From contig PWRH01000095.1 of NCBI GenBank assembly GCA_003556525.1, positions 1-24,805 of the forward strand: a stretch of 24,805 nucleotides of DNA, read 5' to 3'. Position 1 is the first letter of the stretch. Each line of letters starts with the position of its first letter. The translations under genes and the position numbers were made by a program. This document shows positions 1 to 8,095 of the stretch, piece by piece. Source of the DNA: Candidatus Nealsoniibacteriota bacterium. GTDB lineage: Bacteria > Patescibacteriota > Minisyncoccia > Minisyncoccales > RBG-13-42-11. Under the pieces are notes generated by a model. The model was not told where the DNA came from. It saw only the letters and a program-made list of their open reading frames with translations, and ran no database searches.

Positions 1-1040
1 GAAGGAAAGTGAAAAATTCCGGCCAATTCCGCTGCTGATAAAACCATTGATTCGGAATTGTTAAAAATTCTAAAAGAAAAAAGATAAAAATTTTTTTTAA
101 GGCTTTTTGCCAAAAAATTTTTCCGAAAAACTATTTGATTGAAAAGAGGATGGCTAAACTGGTCAAAAGCGCTTTTTAAACCCAAGAGTATTTGCTCCGC
201 TTTTTCTTTTGTCGGAGCAGAAGCCAAAACCCGTAAATTAACGTCGAAGAGAGGCTGGGAAATTTTTTCAGAAATTGCATTAATTGTTTTTTGCTGGTTT
301 GGACTAATTTCGGTTGGCAATTGAGGTTCTTTTTCTTTTTTTAAAAGATCCGAGGGTTTGGCTGAATCCGGAGGTTTTTTTATTGATTTATAGATAGAGT
401 CAATCATTTTTCTACCTATTTTTTCAACAGGTTTTCTGGTCGGTCTGATTAAAATTTGTATGGCTGCACCTTCGTCTTCCTTAGCCAGCTTGGTAAGCAC
501 ACTGGTAATCGAAGACAAAGGGTCTGTTCCAAAATCCTGAAAAGTCTTTAAGGGTAGGGCTAATGATTTTTTAAGGCAAGCACTGGCAGCTACTGAAAAA
601 CCGGTCGGATTGAAAATATTATAATCGGAAGTTTGTTGAATTTGGGCTTTGGGCCAAAAGCCCAAAACCTCTTTCTCAACCATTGAAGCTATATTTCTGG
701 GGCAGGCAAAATAAAAATGAATCTGTTCTCCAACCCGATGAACCGCAATTTCAAAAACAATAGCCGGATTGCCAAAAAAAATCTTTTTTAAAGAATCACT
801 TTCTTTTATTCCTGCCAAAGAAGAATAAAATTGCTGGCTTGTTTTTAAAAACTCTTCCAGGGAAACTTGTTTGTCTTTTTCAATTCTTTGAGGCAGGGCA
901 ACTGAAAAAAGCACCAAATTCATGCTTCTGTTTAAAAATGTTTTTTCTTTTATTTTGAGAAAAAAAACGTAAAAAATTAAAAAAATAACCGCTAATGCTC
1001 CGGTTAAAATTATTGCCAAATAAATATTTGAAAGCTCCAT
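1..1040 (-). CDS. T4SS-like ATPase, N-terminal part, cut by window edge
   Basis: The reading frame opens at the ATG at 1040 and stays open to the window edge (346 codons, no stop), so only the N-terminal part is present. Residues about 5-27 form one hydrophobic helix followed by basic residues, which suggests a membrane anchor. The rest is a soluble region containing FGNPAIVFEIAVHRVGEQ, a YNIFNPTG segment and GAAIQILIRP. The visible part ends in ELAGIFHFPS, which in related proteins lies shortly before a Walker A loop. From memory this matches the large patescibacterial proteins annotated as type IV secretion/conjugation DNA-binding ATPases (VirB4/TraD/DUF87-like). The ATPase core itself is outside the window, so the enzymatic call is inferred. 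The start lies 7 nt after the stop of the upstream small protein, indicating co-transcription. Confidence 0.65.
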   Translation of the reverse strand, partial: MELSNIYLAIILTGALAVIFLIFYVFFLKIKEKTFLNRSMNLVLFSVALPQRIEKDKQVSLEEFLKTSQQFYSSLAGIKESDSLKKIFFGNPAIVFEIAVHRVGEQIHFYFACPRNIASMVEKEVLGFWPKAQIQQTSDYNIFNPTGFSVAASACLKKSLALPLKTFQDFGTDPLSSITSVLTKLAKEDEGAAIQILIRPTRKPVEKIGRKMIDSIYKSIKKPPDSAKPSDLLKKEKEPQLPTEISPNQQKTINAISEKISQPLFDVNLRVLASAPTKEKAEQILLGLKSAFDQFSHPLFNQIVFRKNFLAKSLKKNFYLFSFRIFNNSESMVLSAAELAGIFHFP

Positions 1041-1047
1041 AATGTTT

Positions 1048-1470
1048 TTATTTCGGTTTTATAATGCCTTTTTTTACCAAGCTGTCGTAATGCTGGTCGA
1101 TTAAAATATCGTGAAATTCATCCAAAATAGCCGGGTTATTCAAACCCTTGGCAATTGTAATCGCCTTTTCAATTCCTTTTTCAAAAGCCAAAGAAACCAA
1201 AACACCTACTTGCTGGCTGGCAGGAAACCTTTTAATTTCTTTTACTTCATCGCGAGTTGCCAAAGGAGAGGCAGTACTTGAAATTTTTTGAAGCTCCTTT
1301 AAGTAGCCTTTGATTTCTTGCCTGGCTATTTTTTCCTGCTGTTCCGGAGCTGCCGGCAAGCGCTCTTTTAGGCGTGATTCGAGCTCTTCAACCCTTTTTT
1401 GCAAAGCCTCAACCTCTGTTCCGGGCTCGGAGGACGATATTTTTTCCGGTTGAATATTTTTTTCTTCCAT
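1048..1470 (-). CDS. Small coiled-coil protein upstream of the T4SS-like ATPase
   Basis: I cannot assign a function to this 140-residue protein. It starts with an acidic, disordered-looking stretch (residues 1-18), followed by a probable coiled coil (about 19-60, including ALQKRVEELESRLKERL). The C-terminal half is helical, with VGVLVSLAFEKGIEKAITIA and an ending DILIDQHYDSLVKKGIIKPK. It has no signal peptide, transmembrane segment or cysteine. It sits 7 nt upstream of the ATPase start and 26 nt downstream of the antiporter gene, so it is likely translated together with the ATPase. A role as an accessory or adaptor to that protein is inferred from this neighbourhood only. Confidence 0.8.
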   Translation of the reverse strand: MEEKNIQPEKISSSEPGTEVEALQKRVEELESRLKERLPAAPEQQEKIARQEIKGYLKELQKISSTASPLATRDEVKEIKRFPASQQVGVLVSLAFEKGIEKAITIAKGLNNPAILDEFHDILIDQHYDSLVKKGIIKPK

Positions 1471-1496
1471 TTTTTAAGAATATCACAATTTAAGGC

Positions 1497-2519
1497 TTAA
1501 AACAAAGCACATATTTTAACTATAAAAACAACGTAGAGCAGAAAATACATTGCTCCTTCCCAGAGATGAATTCTACGCGAAATTCCCGAAATAATGAAAA
1601 GAAGTGTTGCTACGACCAAAAAGGGTAAACCGATTAAAAAAGTGTTGTTGTCTATTGATAAAGGTTTTATTAAGGCAGGCAGGCCCGCTACCAGCAAAAT
1701 ATTAAAAACATTCGAGCCGAAAATATTTCCCAGGGCAACTTCATATTTTTTCTTTAAAGCGGATCTTACGGAAACTATTAATTCGGGTAAAGAGGTTCCA
1801 AAAGCTATAGCAGTAATGGCAATTAGAGCGGAAGGTATGTTTAATATTTCGGAAATCTCCAAAACCGATTCAACCGTATAGTTTGCTCCGAGAGCCAGCC
1901 CGATTACACCCAAAACCAACAAAACAATAACTTTAAAGTTTAATTCGGACTCGGGCTTTTTCAGCCCTTTTTTTCTTCTTCTTTCAACTCTTGAGGGTAA
2001 AATCTTAAATTCCACACCGTCGGGCAAAACTTCCGTCAATTCAGGAGTAAGAATTTCGTCTCTCCTTTGAAAAACAACATACAAAAGATAAATTAAAAAA
2101 GCGCTTAAAAGTAAAATCCCCTCGCTAAAGACAATTACTCCGTCCCAAGCAACAAAAATAAACAAAGCAGTGGCTGCAGCCAAAAGAGGTGCGTCAAGGT
2201 CAATTAAGCTTTTTCTGATAACTAAAACCCGGGCAGCCAAAGCGGATAGGCCGACAATTAAAAAAATATTGGTAATATTGGAGCCGACTATATTTGCCGC
2301 AACAATCTGATTGGCACTTTCAGTGCCTTTTAGGACAGCAACAAGAGCTGAAGCCAATTCCGGAAAAGACGTGCCAACAGAAACAATGGTCACGCCAATA
2401 ATAAAAGGAGATATCTTTAGGGCCAGACCGACTTTTTCCGAGCTTTCAACAAACCAGTCAGCTGATTTTATGGTTAAAGATAAACTGATAATAAAAACTA
2501 TAATCCAAAAAAACAACAT
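1497..2519 (-). CDS. Calcium/sodium antiporter, CaCA (YrbG-like) family
   Basis: This 340-residue integral membrane protein has two homologous halves, as expected for the Ca2+:cation antiporter superfamily. The first alpha-repeat carries VSVGTSFPELASALVA (about residues 46-61) followed by AANIVGSNITNIFLIVG. The second carries AFGTSLPELIVSVRSA followed by ALGNIFGSNVFNILLVAG. The GTSxPE and GSN motifs with conserved glutamates form the ion-binding site in the family. A basic hydrophilic loop (RVERRRKKGLKKPESE) separates the halves. The length fits bacterial YrbG-type exchangers (about 320-340 residues). It would move Ca2+ against Na+ (or H+) across the cytoplasmic membrane. The gene lies 9 nt downstream of ileS in the same run; no functional link to tRNA charging is implied. 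Ion specificity cannot be read from sequence alone. Confidence 0.92.
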   Translation of the reverse strand: MLFFWIIVFIISLSLTIKSADWFVESSEKVGLALKISPFIIGVTIVSVGTSFPELASALVAVLKGTESANQIVAANIVGSNITNIFLIVGLSALAARVLVIRKSLIDLDAPLLAAATALFIFVAWDGVIVFSEGILLLSAFLIYLLYVVFQRRDEILTPELTEVLPDGVEFKILPSRVERRRKKGLKKPESELNFKVIVLLVLGVIGLALGANYTVESVLEISEILNIPSALIAITAIAFGTSLPELIVSVRSALKKKYEVALGNIFGSNVFNILLVAGLPALIKPLSIDNNTFLIGLPFLVVATLLFIISGISRRIHLWEGAMYFLLYVVFIVKICALF

Positions 2520-2528
2520 AAAAACTCT

Positions 2529-5411
2529 TTAAGAGCCGGCTAATTCAATTGATAAAATTATTTTTTTTCCGGCTATTTCCGTTTCTTTTTTCGCCTTAAA
2601 ATTATTTTTTTCCGGCTTATCGTTTAAGGACAGTTTTTTAATTTTAGCCTCCTTGGTTATAAAGCCTTCTTTTTCAAGTAAAATTTTATTTAACTCATTG
2701 TCGCTAAAATAGCTGACAAAAATCTCGTCTTCAGGCCTTAAGCCAGCTCTTTTTCTCATTTCTTGTATCTGCCTTACAGTTTCTCTGGCAATTCCCTCTT
2801 TTTTAAGTTCCAATGTAATTCTGGTGTCCAGCTTGGTTTTTTTTCCAAAACCGATTTCTTTAACATTTACCTCTTCTTTAATTAATTCCAAAAGTTCTTT
2901 TTCTTTTTGAAGCTCTCTTGGAACAATTGTCAATTTTTTTAAAGGCTGTCTTATTTTAATTCCATATTTAACTCTTTGTGCCAAAGCCAAAGCAACAACC
3001 TCTCTTGTTTTTTTCATTTTGCTTTCAAGGTTTTTATTAATAAGTTTTGATTTCTGTTCCGGGTAAGAACAAAGATGAATTGATTCGAAAGACTCAAAGC
3101 CGAGCGAACGATAAACATGCTCGCTGATAAAGGGCATAAACGGAGCTATTGTTTTTGATAAAATAGCTAAACTGAGATAAAGGGTTTGGCAAGCATCTTC
3201 TTTTTCTCCGCTACTTGCCGGATTTTGAAATCTCTTTCTGGATCTTCTGATATACCAATTGGAAAGATCATCTATTAATTCAGCAATGGGTCTGGCAGCC
3301 TTGGTAAGGTCAAATCTGTCCATCCAAAAAGCAACTTCTTTATTGGCTGAATAAACCCTTGAAATAATCCACTTATCAAGTTTGGACTTGGGTTTAAAGC
3401 CTTTTTTGGGTTTAAATTTTTTATCTTTGTAAGTATTAAAAAAAGAATAACTGTGCCAAAAAGTTGAAACAATGTTTCTATAAACCGACTCCACCCCTTT
3501 GGCTGAAAAAAGATAATCTTCGCCTATCGGGGTTGAATAAAGAAGAAAATACCTTAAAGAATCTGCTCCGTATTTTTCAAAAACTTCGCTTGTTTCAGGA
3601 TAATTTTTTAATTTTTTACTTAGTTTTTTGCCTTCCGAATCCAAGACCAAGCCGTTGACAATGCTGTTTTTAAAAGCAGGCTTGTTTTTTCCAAGACCTA
3701 TGTCTTTTAGAGTTAATGCCGAGGCAAGTACATGAAGAGTATAAAACCAGCCCCTGGTTTGGTCCAGTCCTTCGGCAATAAAATCCGCCGGAAATGTTTT
3801 TTCAACCAGTTTTTTATTTTCAAAAGGATAGTGCCATTGGGCATAAGGCATTGAACCGGACTCAAACCAACAATCAAAAACCTCTTCTATTCTTTTCATT
3901 TTTGATTTGCATTTATTGCAACTAAAAGTAATTTTGTCTATAAAAGGCCTGTGCAAATCTTTAACTTTTTTTCCGCTTAATTTTTCCAGCTCTTTAATCG
4001 AGCTTACAACTTTAATATTTTGACATAACTCGGGTTTTGAGCAGAGCCAAATCGGTATTGGAGCACCCCAAAAACGATTCCTGGAAAAAGCCCAGTCTTT
4101 TGCACCCTTAAGCCATTTGCCGAAACGTCCTTGTTTTATATGTCCGGGAACCCAACGTATTTTTTTATTATTTTCAATTAAGTTCTTTTTAATTTTTGAA
4201 ACGGATATATACCATGTTTCAAGTGCATAATAAAGCAAAGGTGCATCGCATCTCCAGCAAAAAGGATAAGAGTGGGTAATGGTTTCTTTTTTATATAAAA
4301 GACCTCTTTTATCAAGATTATTTGTAATTTCATCTTCTGTTTCTTTAACAAGCCTGCCCTGCCAGTCAGACACCTCTTGTTTAAACCTGCCTGATTGGTC
4401 AACGGTATGAAAAGCCGGCAAGTTATATTTTTTACCCAAATTAAAGTCATCTTGACCATACATAACCGCAGTATGAACAATGCCCGTCCCCTCATTAGTC
4501 AAGACAAAAGAAGCAGGCAAGACCCTAAAAGCGTTTTCAATTCTTTCTACCTTGCTTAAATAATCAAACAAAGGTCTGTATTTTAAACCGCTCAACTCTT
4601 TTCCTTTAAACTGCTTAATTTTTTTGTATTTTGAATTTATAATTGAAAGCCTCTCTTTTGCCAAAATAAATCTTTGCCTACTTTCGTCTTCAATTAAAAA
4701 ATAGTCGGTTTTGGGATTAACAGCCAAAGCAACATTGCCGGGAAGAGTCCAGGGTGTGGTTGTCCAAGCCAAAAAATAAGTATTGTCAAACCCGGAGCTT
4801 TCAATTTTGAATTTAATATAAATTGAATCGGTTTTAACGTCTTTATATCCCTGATTAACTTCAAAATTTGAAATCGGCGTACCGCATCTGAAACAATACG
4901 GACTGACTCTATAGTCTTTGGCAATTAATCCTTGCTCCCATAATCTGGTAAAAACCCACCAAACAGACTCAATATAATTATTGTCCAGAGTTGAATAAGA
5001 ATTACTGTAATCTGCCCAACGGCCGACTCTTTTTAGAGTGACTTCAAAATCATTAACACATCTGAAAACAGAACTCCGGCAAAGACTGTTAAACTTTTCA
5101 ACACCAAACTGTTCTATTTCTTTTTTGGTTTTTATTTTTAATTCTTTTTCTATTAAGTTTTCGATCGGCAACCCATGGCAGTCCCAACCCACCCTTCTCG
5201 GAACATGGTACCCTTTCATTGTCCAATAACGCAAAACAGTGTCTTTAATTGTTGTTGCTAAAATATGGCCGTAATGAGGCTTGCCTGTGGCAAAAGGAGG
5301 CCCGTCGTAAAAACTAAAAAACGGTCTGTTTTTTCTAACCGACTTTTCAAATATTTTATTTTCATCCCAAAATTTCAATATTTTTTTCTCTATTTCCGAA
5401 AAATTATCCAT
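2529..5411 (-). CDS. ileS: Isoleucyl-tRNA synthetase
   Basis: Class I aminoacyl-tRNA synthetase of 960 residues that charges tRNA-Ile. The ATP-binding signature HYGH is at residues 46-49 (in GKPHYGHILATT), and the KMSKS loop appears as KLSKK at 596-600. The CP1 editing domain shows LAWTTTPWTLPGNVALA (about 214-230) and GTGIVHTAVMYGQDDF (308-323), with the aspartates used in valine editing. Cysteine pairs at YCFRCG (172-177), FCWRCD (384-389) and FSCNKCKS (497-503) suggest bound zinc. The C-terminal third is the helical anticodon-binding domain. The overall flavour (KKLSKKLKNYPE, long C-terminus) resembles the type 2/eukaryal-like IleS class, which is often mupirocin tolerant; that is family knowledge not tested here. 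Its start is 1 nt after the stop of the histidine phosphatase gene, so the two are almost certainly translationally coupled. Confidence 0.98.
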   Translation of the reverse strand: MDNFSEIEKKILKFWDENKIFEKSVRKNRPFFSFYDGPPFATGKPHYGHILATTIKDTVLRYWTMKGYHVPRRVGWDCHGLPIENLIEKELKIKTKKEIEQFGVEKFNSLCRSSVFRCVNDFEVTLKRVGRWADYSNSYSTLDNNYIESVWWVFTRLWEQGLIAKDYRVSPYCFRCGTPISNFEVNQGYKDVKTDSIYIKFKIESSGFDNTYFLAWTTTPWTLPGNVALAVNPKTDYFLIEDESRQRFILAKERLSIINSKYKKIKQFKGKELSGLKYRPLFDYLSKVERIENAFRVLPASFVLTNEGTGIVHTAVMYGQDDFNLGKKYNLPAFHTVDQSGRFKQEVSDWQGRLVKETEDEITNNLDKRGLLYKKETITHSYPFCWRCDAPLLYYALETWYISVSKIKKNLIENNKKIRWVPGHIKQGRFGKWLKGAKDWAFSRNRFWGAPIPIWLCSKPELCQNIKVVSSIKELEKLSGKKVKDLHRPFIDKITFSCNKCKSKMKRIEEVFDCWFESGSMPYAQWHYPFENKKLVEKTFPADFIAEGLDQTRGWFYTLHVLASALTLKDIGLGKNKPAFKNSIVNGLVLDSEGKKLSKKLKNYPETSEVFEKYGADSLRYFLLYSTPIGEDYLFSAKGVESVYRNIVSTFWHSYSFFNTYKDKKFKPKKGFKPKSKLDKWIISRVYSANKEVAFWMDRFDLTKAARPIAELIDDLSNWYIRRSRKRFQNPASSGEKEDACQTLYLSLAILSKTIAPFMPFISEHVYRSLGFESFESIHLCSYPEQKSKLINKNLESKMKKTREVVALALAQRVKYGIKIRQPLKKLTIVPRELQKEKELLELIKEEVNVKEIGFGKKTKLDTRITLELKKEGIARETVRQIQEMRKRAGLRPEDEIFVSYFSDNELNKILLEKEGFITKEAKIKKLSLNDKPEKNNFKAKKETEIAGKKIILSIELAGS

Positions 5412-5412
5412 T

Positions 5413-5997
5413 TTAATTAAGGGCTCTTAACTCTCCTGTTTTAGGAATTCCTGTTTCTTTTTTAATTTTAAGCAATTCTTCCAATGACAAATTTTTTATT
5501 GCACCTTCTAAAAGCCATAACGGGTCGCCATGGCTGACAATTAAAATGTTTTTTCCTTTAAACTTTTTATCGATTTCTTTTAAAAAGCCAACCATTCTTT
5601 GCCGGCAATCAAGCCAGTTTTCTCCCTTAGCCGGAGCATGGCTGAATCTTTTCATCGAAAACTTGGGAAATTCTTTATAAAAATCTTTTTTAGATCTTCC
5701 GTGATAAGTTCCAAAACTAAGATCTCTTAGCCGTTTGTCAAAAATAATTTTTGTTTTTGTTTTTTCATTGACAATTTTGGCGCTTTGCTTTGTTCTCCAA
5801 AAATCAGAAGCGAAAATTAGATCTATTTTTTCTTTTTCAAGTTTTTGAGCAGCTTTTTTAATTTGATTTTTTCCTTTTAAGGTAAGTTCAACAGGCGGCT
5901 TTTTCGAAAAACAAGGATAAACAACGTCTCTTTTTAGAGCGGTCTGATAAATAGTTTGGCCGTGCCTTAAAATAAAATACTTATTTCTTAATTTCAT
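5413..5997 (-). CDS. Histidine phosphatase (phosphoglycerate mutase-like) coupled to ileS
   Basis: A 194-residue single-domain protein of the histidine phosphatase superfamily. The catalytic RHG motif (ILRHGQTIYQ) has the nucleophilic histidine at residue 12. The partner histidine is in LIVSHGDPLWLLEGA near residue 155. DLIFASDFWRTKQSA matches the superfamily arginine motif, and the acidic catalytic residue probably lies in FSHAPAKGENW. The substrate is unknown; relatives include phosphoglycerate mutases and broad-specificity phosphatases. Only the TAA stop and one nucleotide separate it from the ileS ATG (TAAAATG). The C-terminus IPKTGELRALN resembles a histidine phosphatase domain that I recall being fused to IleS in other CPR genomes. 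A role linked to IleS, for example acting on a by-product or on a tRNA/adenylate-related phosphate, is inference. Confidence 0.9.
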   Translation of the reverse strand: MKLRNKYFILRHGQTIYQTALKRDVVYPCFSKKPPVELTLKGKNQIKKAAQKLEKEKIDLIFASDFWRTKQSAKIVNEKTKTKIIFDKRLRDLSFGTYHGRSKKDFYKEFPKFSMKRFSHAPAKGENWLDCRQRMVGFLKEIDKKFKGKNILIVSHGDPLWLLEGAIKNLSLEELLKIKKETGIPKTGELRALN

Positions 5998-6032
5998 GAA
6001 TTAAAAATACCATTTTTAGTTGCCTTAATCAA

Positions 6033-7604
6033 TCACATTTTTTCCGGAGAAGAAATACCCATTAAGTCAAACGAATTCTTGAGAACTGTTTTTGTTGCCA
6101 AGGCAAGATTAATTCTGGCATTTCTTAGTCCTTGGTCTCTTGTTAGCACTTGGCAAGAAGAATAAAAGCGATGAAAATCAGCTGCCAGGTCAATTGAATA
6201 TTGGGGTAATTTTTGAACCTGGTAGTCTTTGCCAATATCCTCTATAACTTCGGGGAATCCAATCAATTGCCTGATTACCCTTAATTCACTTGAGTGACTC
6301 AACAGCTTATAATCAATTTGTTGTTTTTTATTTTTTGCTGTCGATAAATTTTTCTCATCCTTTGTTTTTCTTAAAATACTCGAAATCCTGGCATAGGCAT
6401 ATTGAAGATAATAAACAGGATTTTTTTCCGACTGCTCTTTGGCCAGCCTCAAGTCAAAATTCAAATGGGTTTCCGGACTTTTTGTCAAAAAGAAAAATCT
6501 GGCTACGTCCAGCCCAACCTCATCAATCAGCTTGTCTATGGTAAAATACTTTCCCGCTCTTTTAGACATTCTTATCTCTTTATTACCCTCAAAAAGACGA
6601 ACCAGCTGCATAACAATAATAGCTATTTTTTCGCTATCAAGGCCGAATGACCGGCCTGCTGATTCAATCCTTTTAACATAACCATGATGGTCTGCTCCCC
6701 AAAAATAAATTAATTTGTCAAAGCCACGGTTAATTTTATTTTTTAAGTAAGCAATATCCGAAGCCAAATAAGTAAACTGGCCGTTGCTTTTAACCAAAAC
6801 CCTGTCTTTATCATCGCCAAAAAAAGAAGACTTAAACCATAGGGCATTGTCTTTTCTATAAGCCAATTTTTTTCTTAAAAGAGAGTTCAGGGCTTTTTCC
6901 ACCTCATTTTTTTTATACAATTCTTTTTCCGAAGACCAAACATCAAAATTTATCCCCATTTTTTTGACTGTAGGCTTTATCATTTTTTTTAAAACGTATT
7001 TTGACGCTTGTTCACCCGCCTTTTCAGGGTCTTTTTCTTTTATTTCATTTCTTAATTGATAAATATAGTCTCCCTTATAAACAGCGTTTGAGTCTCCGAT
7101 AACCGAATGACCGAGCTTTTTAATCTGCTCGCCAACATCATTAATATAATATTCTCTTGTTACCCGGCAACCTGATTTCTCCAAAATATTTGCCAAAACA
7201 TCTCCGCAAAAACCTCCCCTGCCGTTTCCCAAAGTTAACGGACCGGTCGGATTTGCGGAAATAAACTCAACATTAACTTTATCTTTCAATAAAGAGTTTT
7301 TTCCAAAATCTTTTCCCTGTTTTAAAATTTCATGAATTTGGTTTTGAAAATATTCTTTTGAAATAAAAAAATTAATAAATCCCGGATGAGCCACTTCAAT
7401 CTTTTCAAAAATATCCTTGTCTGATTTTTTTATTTTTTCAACCAACAAATTTGCGGTTTCAATTGGATTTTTTTTAAAGTTTTTGGCAAAAACCATGGCA
7501 AGGTTGGTTGAATAATCACCATACTCGGTATTGTTTTGCCTTTCAACCTTAGCTTCAATTCCGGTTAATTCTTTAATTGTTTTTTTGATTTTTTGCCTAA
7601 TCAT
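6033..7604 (-). CDS. argS: Arginyl-tRNA synthetase with altered HIGH motif
   Basis: A 523-residue class I synthetase charging tRNA-Arg. The N-terminal ~100 residues form the Add-1 (tRNA D-loop binding) domain. The catalytic entry reads FISANPTGPLTLGNGRGG (about residues 114-131): the position normally HxGH is TLGN (124-127), so both histidines of the HIGH signature are replaced. The KMSKS-like loop reads RMSKRAGKYFTID with MSKR at 346-349. FWGADHHGYVKRIESA (301-316) is typical of the active-site region. The DALR anticodon domain follows and ends in the usual way (LMGISSPEKM). The complete domain set, normal length and first-gene position argue for a functional enzyme. The downstream phosphatase-ileS pair follows after 35 nt. 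Confidence 0.97.
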   Translation of the reverse strand: MIRQKIKKTIKELTGIEAKVERQNNTEYGDYSTNLAMVFAKNFKKNPIETANLLVEKIKKSDKDIFEKIEVAHPGFINFFISKEYFQNQIHEILKQGKDFGKNSLLKDKVNVEFISANPTGPLTLGNGRGGFCGDVLANILEKSGCRVTREYYINDVGEQIKKLGHSVIGDSNAVYKGDYIYQLRNEIKEKDPEKAGEQASKYVLKKMIKPTVKKMGINFDVWSSEKELYKKNEVEKALNSLLRKKLAYRKDNALWFKSSFFGDDKDRVLVKSNGQFTYLASDIAYLKNKINRGFDKLIYFWGADHHGYVKRIESAGRSFGLDSEKIAIIVMQLVRLFEGNKEIRMSKRAGKYFTIDKLIDEVGLDVARFFFLTKSPETHLNFDLRLAKEQSEKNPVYYLQYAYARISSILRKTKDEKNLSTAKNKKQQIDYKLLSHSSELRVIRQLIGFPEVIEDIGKDYQVQKLPQYSIDLAADFHRFYSSCQVLTRDQGLRNARINLALATKTVLKNSFDLMGISSPEKM

Positions 7605-7607
7605 ATA

Positions 7608-7637
7608 TTTTCAGTTTATCTTAGTTTTTGCTAAAAT
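7608..7637 (+). promoter_or_regulatory. Candidate smpB promoter
   Basis: A TAAAAT -10 element is at 7632-7637, with a weak -35 (TTTTCA, 7608-7613) 18 nt upstream. The -10 ends 8 nt before the smpB ATG, so the transcript would have almost no leader. The whole 41-nt interval separates the divergent argS and smpB genes. The -10 is good but the -35 matches consensus at only four of six positions. Confidence 0.4.
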
Positions 7638-7645
7638 AAAAGAGT

Positions 7646-8095
7646 ATGAAAATATTGGCGGAAAATAAAAAAGCAAACTACAAATATTCAATTTTGGAAA
7701 AATTTGAAGCCGGCATTGTCTTAAAGGGGCAGGAGGTTAAATCAATAAAAACCAAGGGGGTAAATTTGACAGGGTCTTATGTTGCTCTTAAAAATCAGGA
7801 GGTTTTTTGGCTGGGCTCAAAAATTCCGGCCTATCAGCCGAAAAATGCACCTCAAAATTACCAACCGGAAAGGCCGAGAAAACTGCTTTTAAAAAAAAAT
7901 GAAATCAAACAGCTGATCGGAAAAACAAAAGAAAAAGGCTTGACTTTGGTGCCTTTAATGGTGTATATTAAAAAAAATAAAATAAAACTAAAGTTTGCCA
8001 CGGCAAAAGGCAAAAAAAAGTTTGATAAAAGAGAATCAATCAAAAAAAGAGAGATTGAAAGAAGTATTAAAAAAGAGTTGAAAGTAAGGGGATGA
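7646..8095 (+). CDS. smpB: SsrA-binding protein SmpB
   Basis: A 149-residue protein that binds tmRNA and delivers it to stalled ribosomes in trans-translation. Recognisable family segments are YSILEKFEAGIVLKGQEVKS (about residues 14-33), GVNLTGSYVALKNQEVFWLG, the loop PAYQPKNAPQNYQPERPRKLLL, LVPLMVYIKKNKIKLKF and the basic tail KGKKKFDKRESIKKREIERS. The tail enters the ribosomal A site and mRNA channel in known SmpB proteins. Length is typical. The ssrA gene follows immediately: the last two and a half codons and the TGA stop (8093-8095) lie inside the tmRNA acceptor stem, an 8-nt overlap. This makes the pair inseparable on one primary transcript. Confidence 0.98.
   Translation: MKILAENKKANYKYSILEKFEAGIVLKGQEVKSIKTKGVNLTGSYVALKNQEVFWLGSKIPAYQPKNAPQNYQPERPRKLLLKKNEIKQLIGKTKEKGLTLVPLMVYIKKNKIKLKFATAKGKKKFDKRESIKKREIERSIKKELKVRG

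Noticed and set aside
139..324. Plus-strand ORF near the left end
   Set aside because: It lies antisense to the open T4SS-like frame on the minus strand, which has better protein features.
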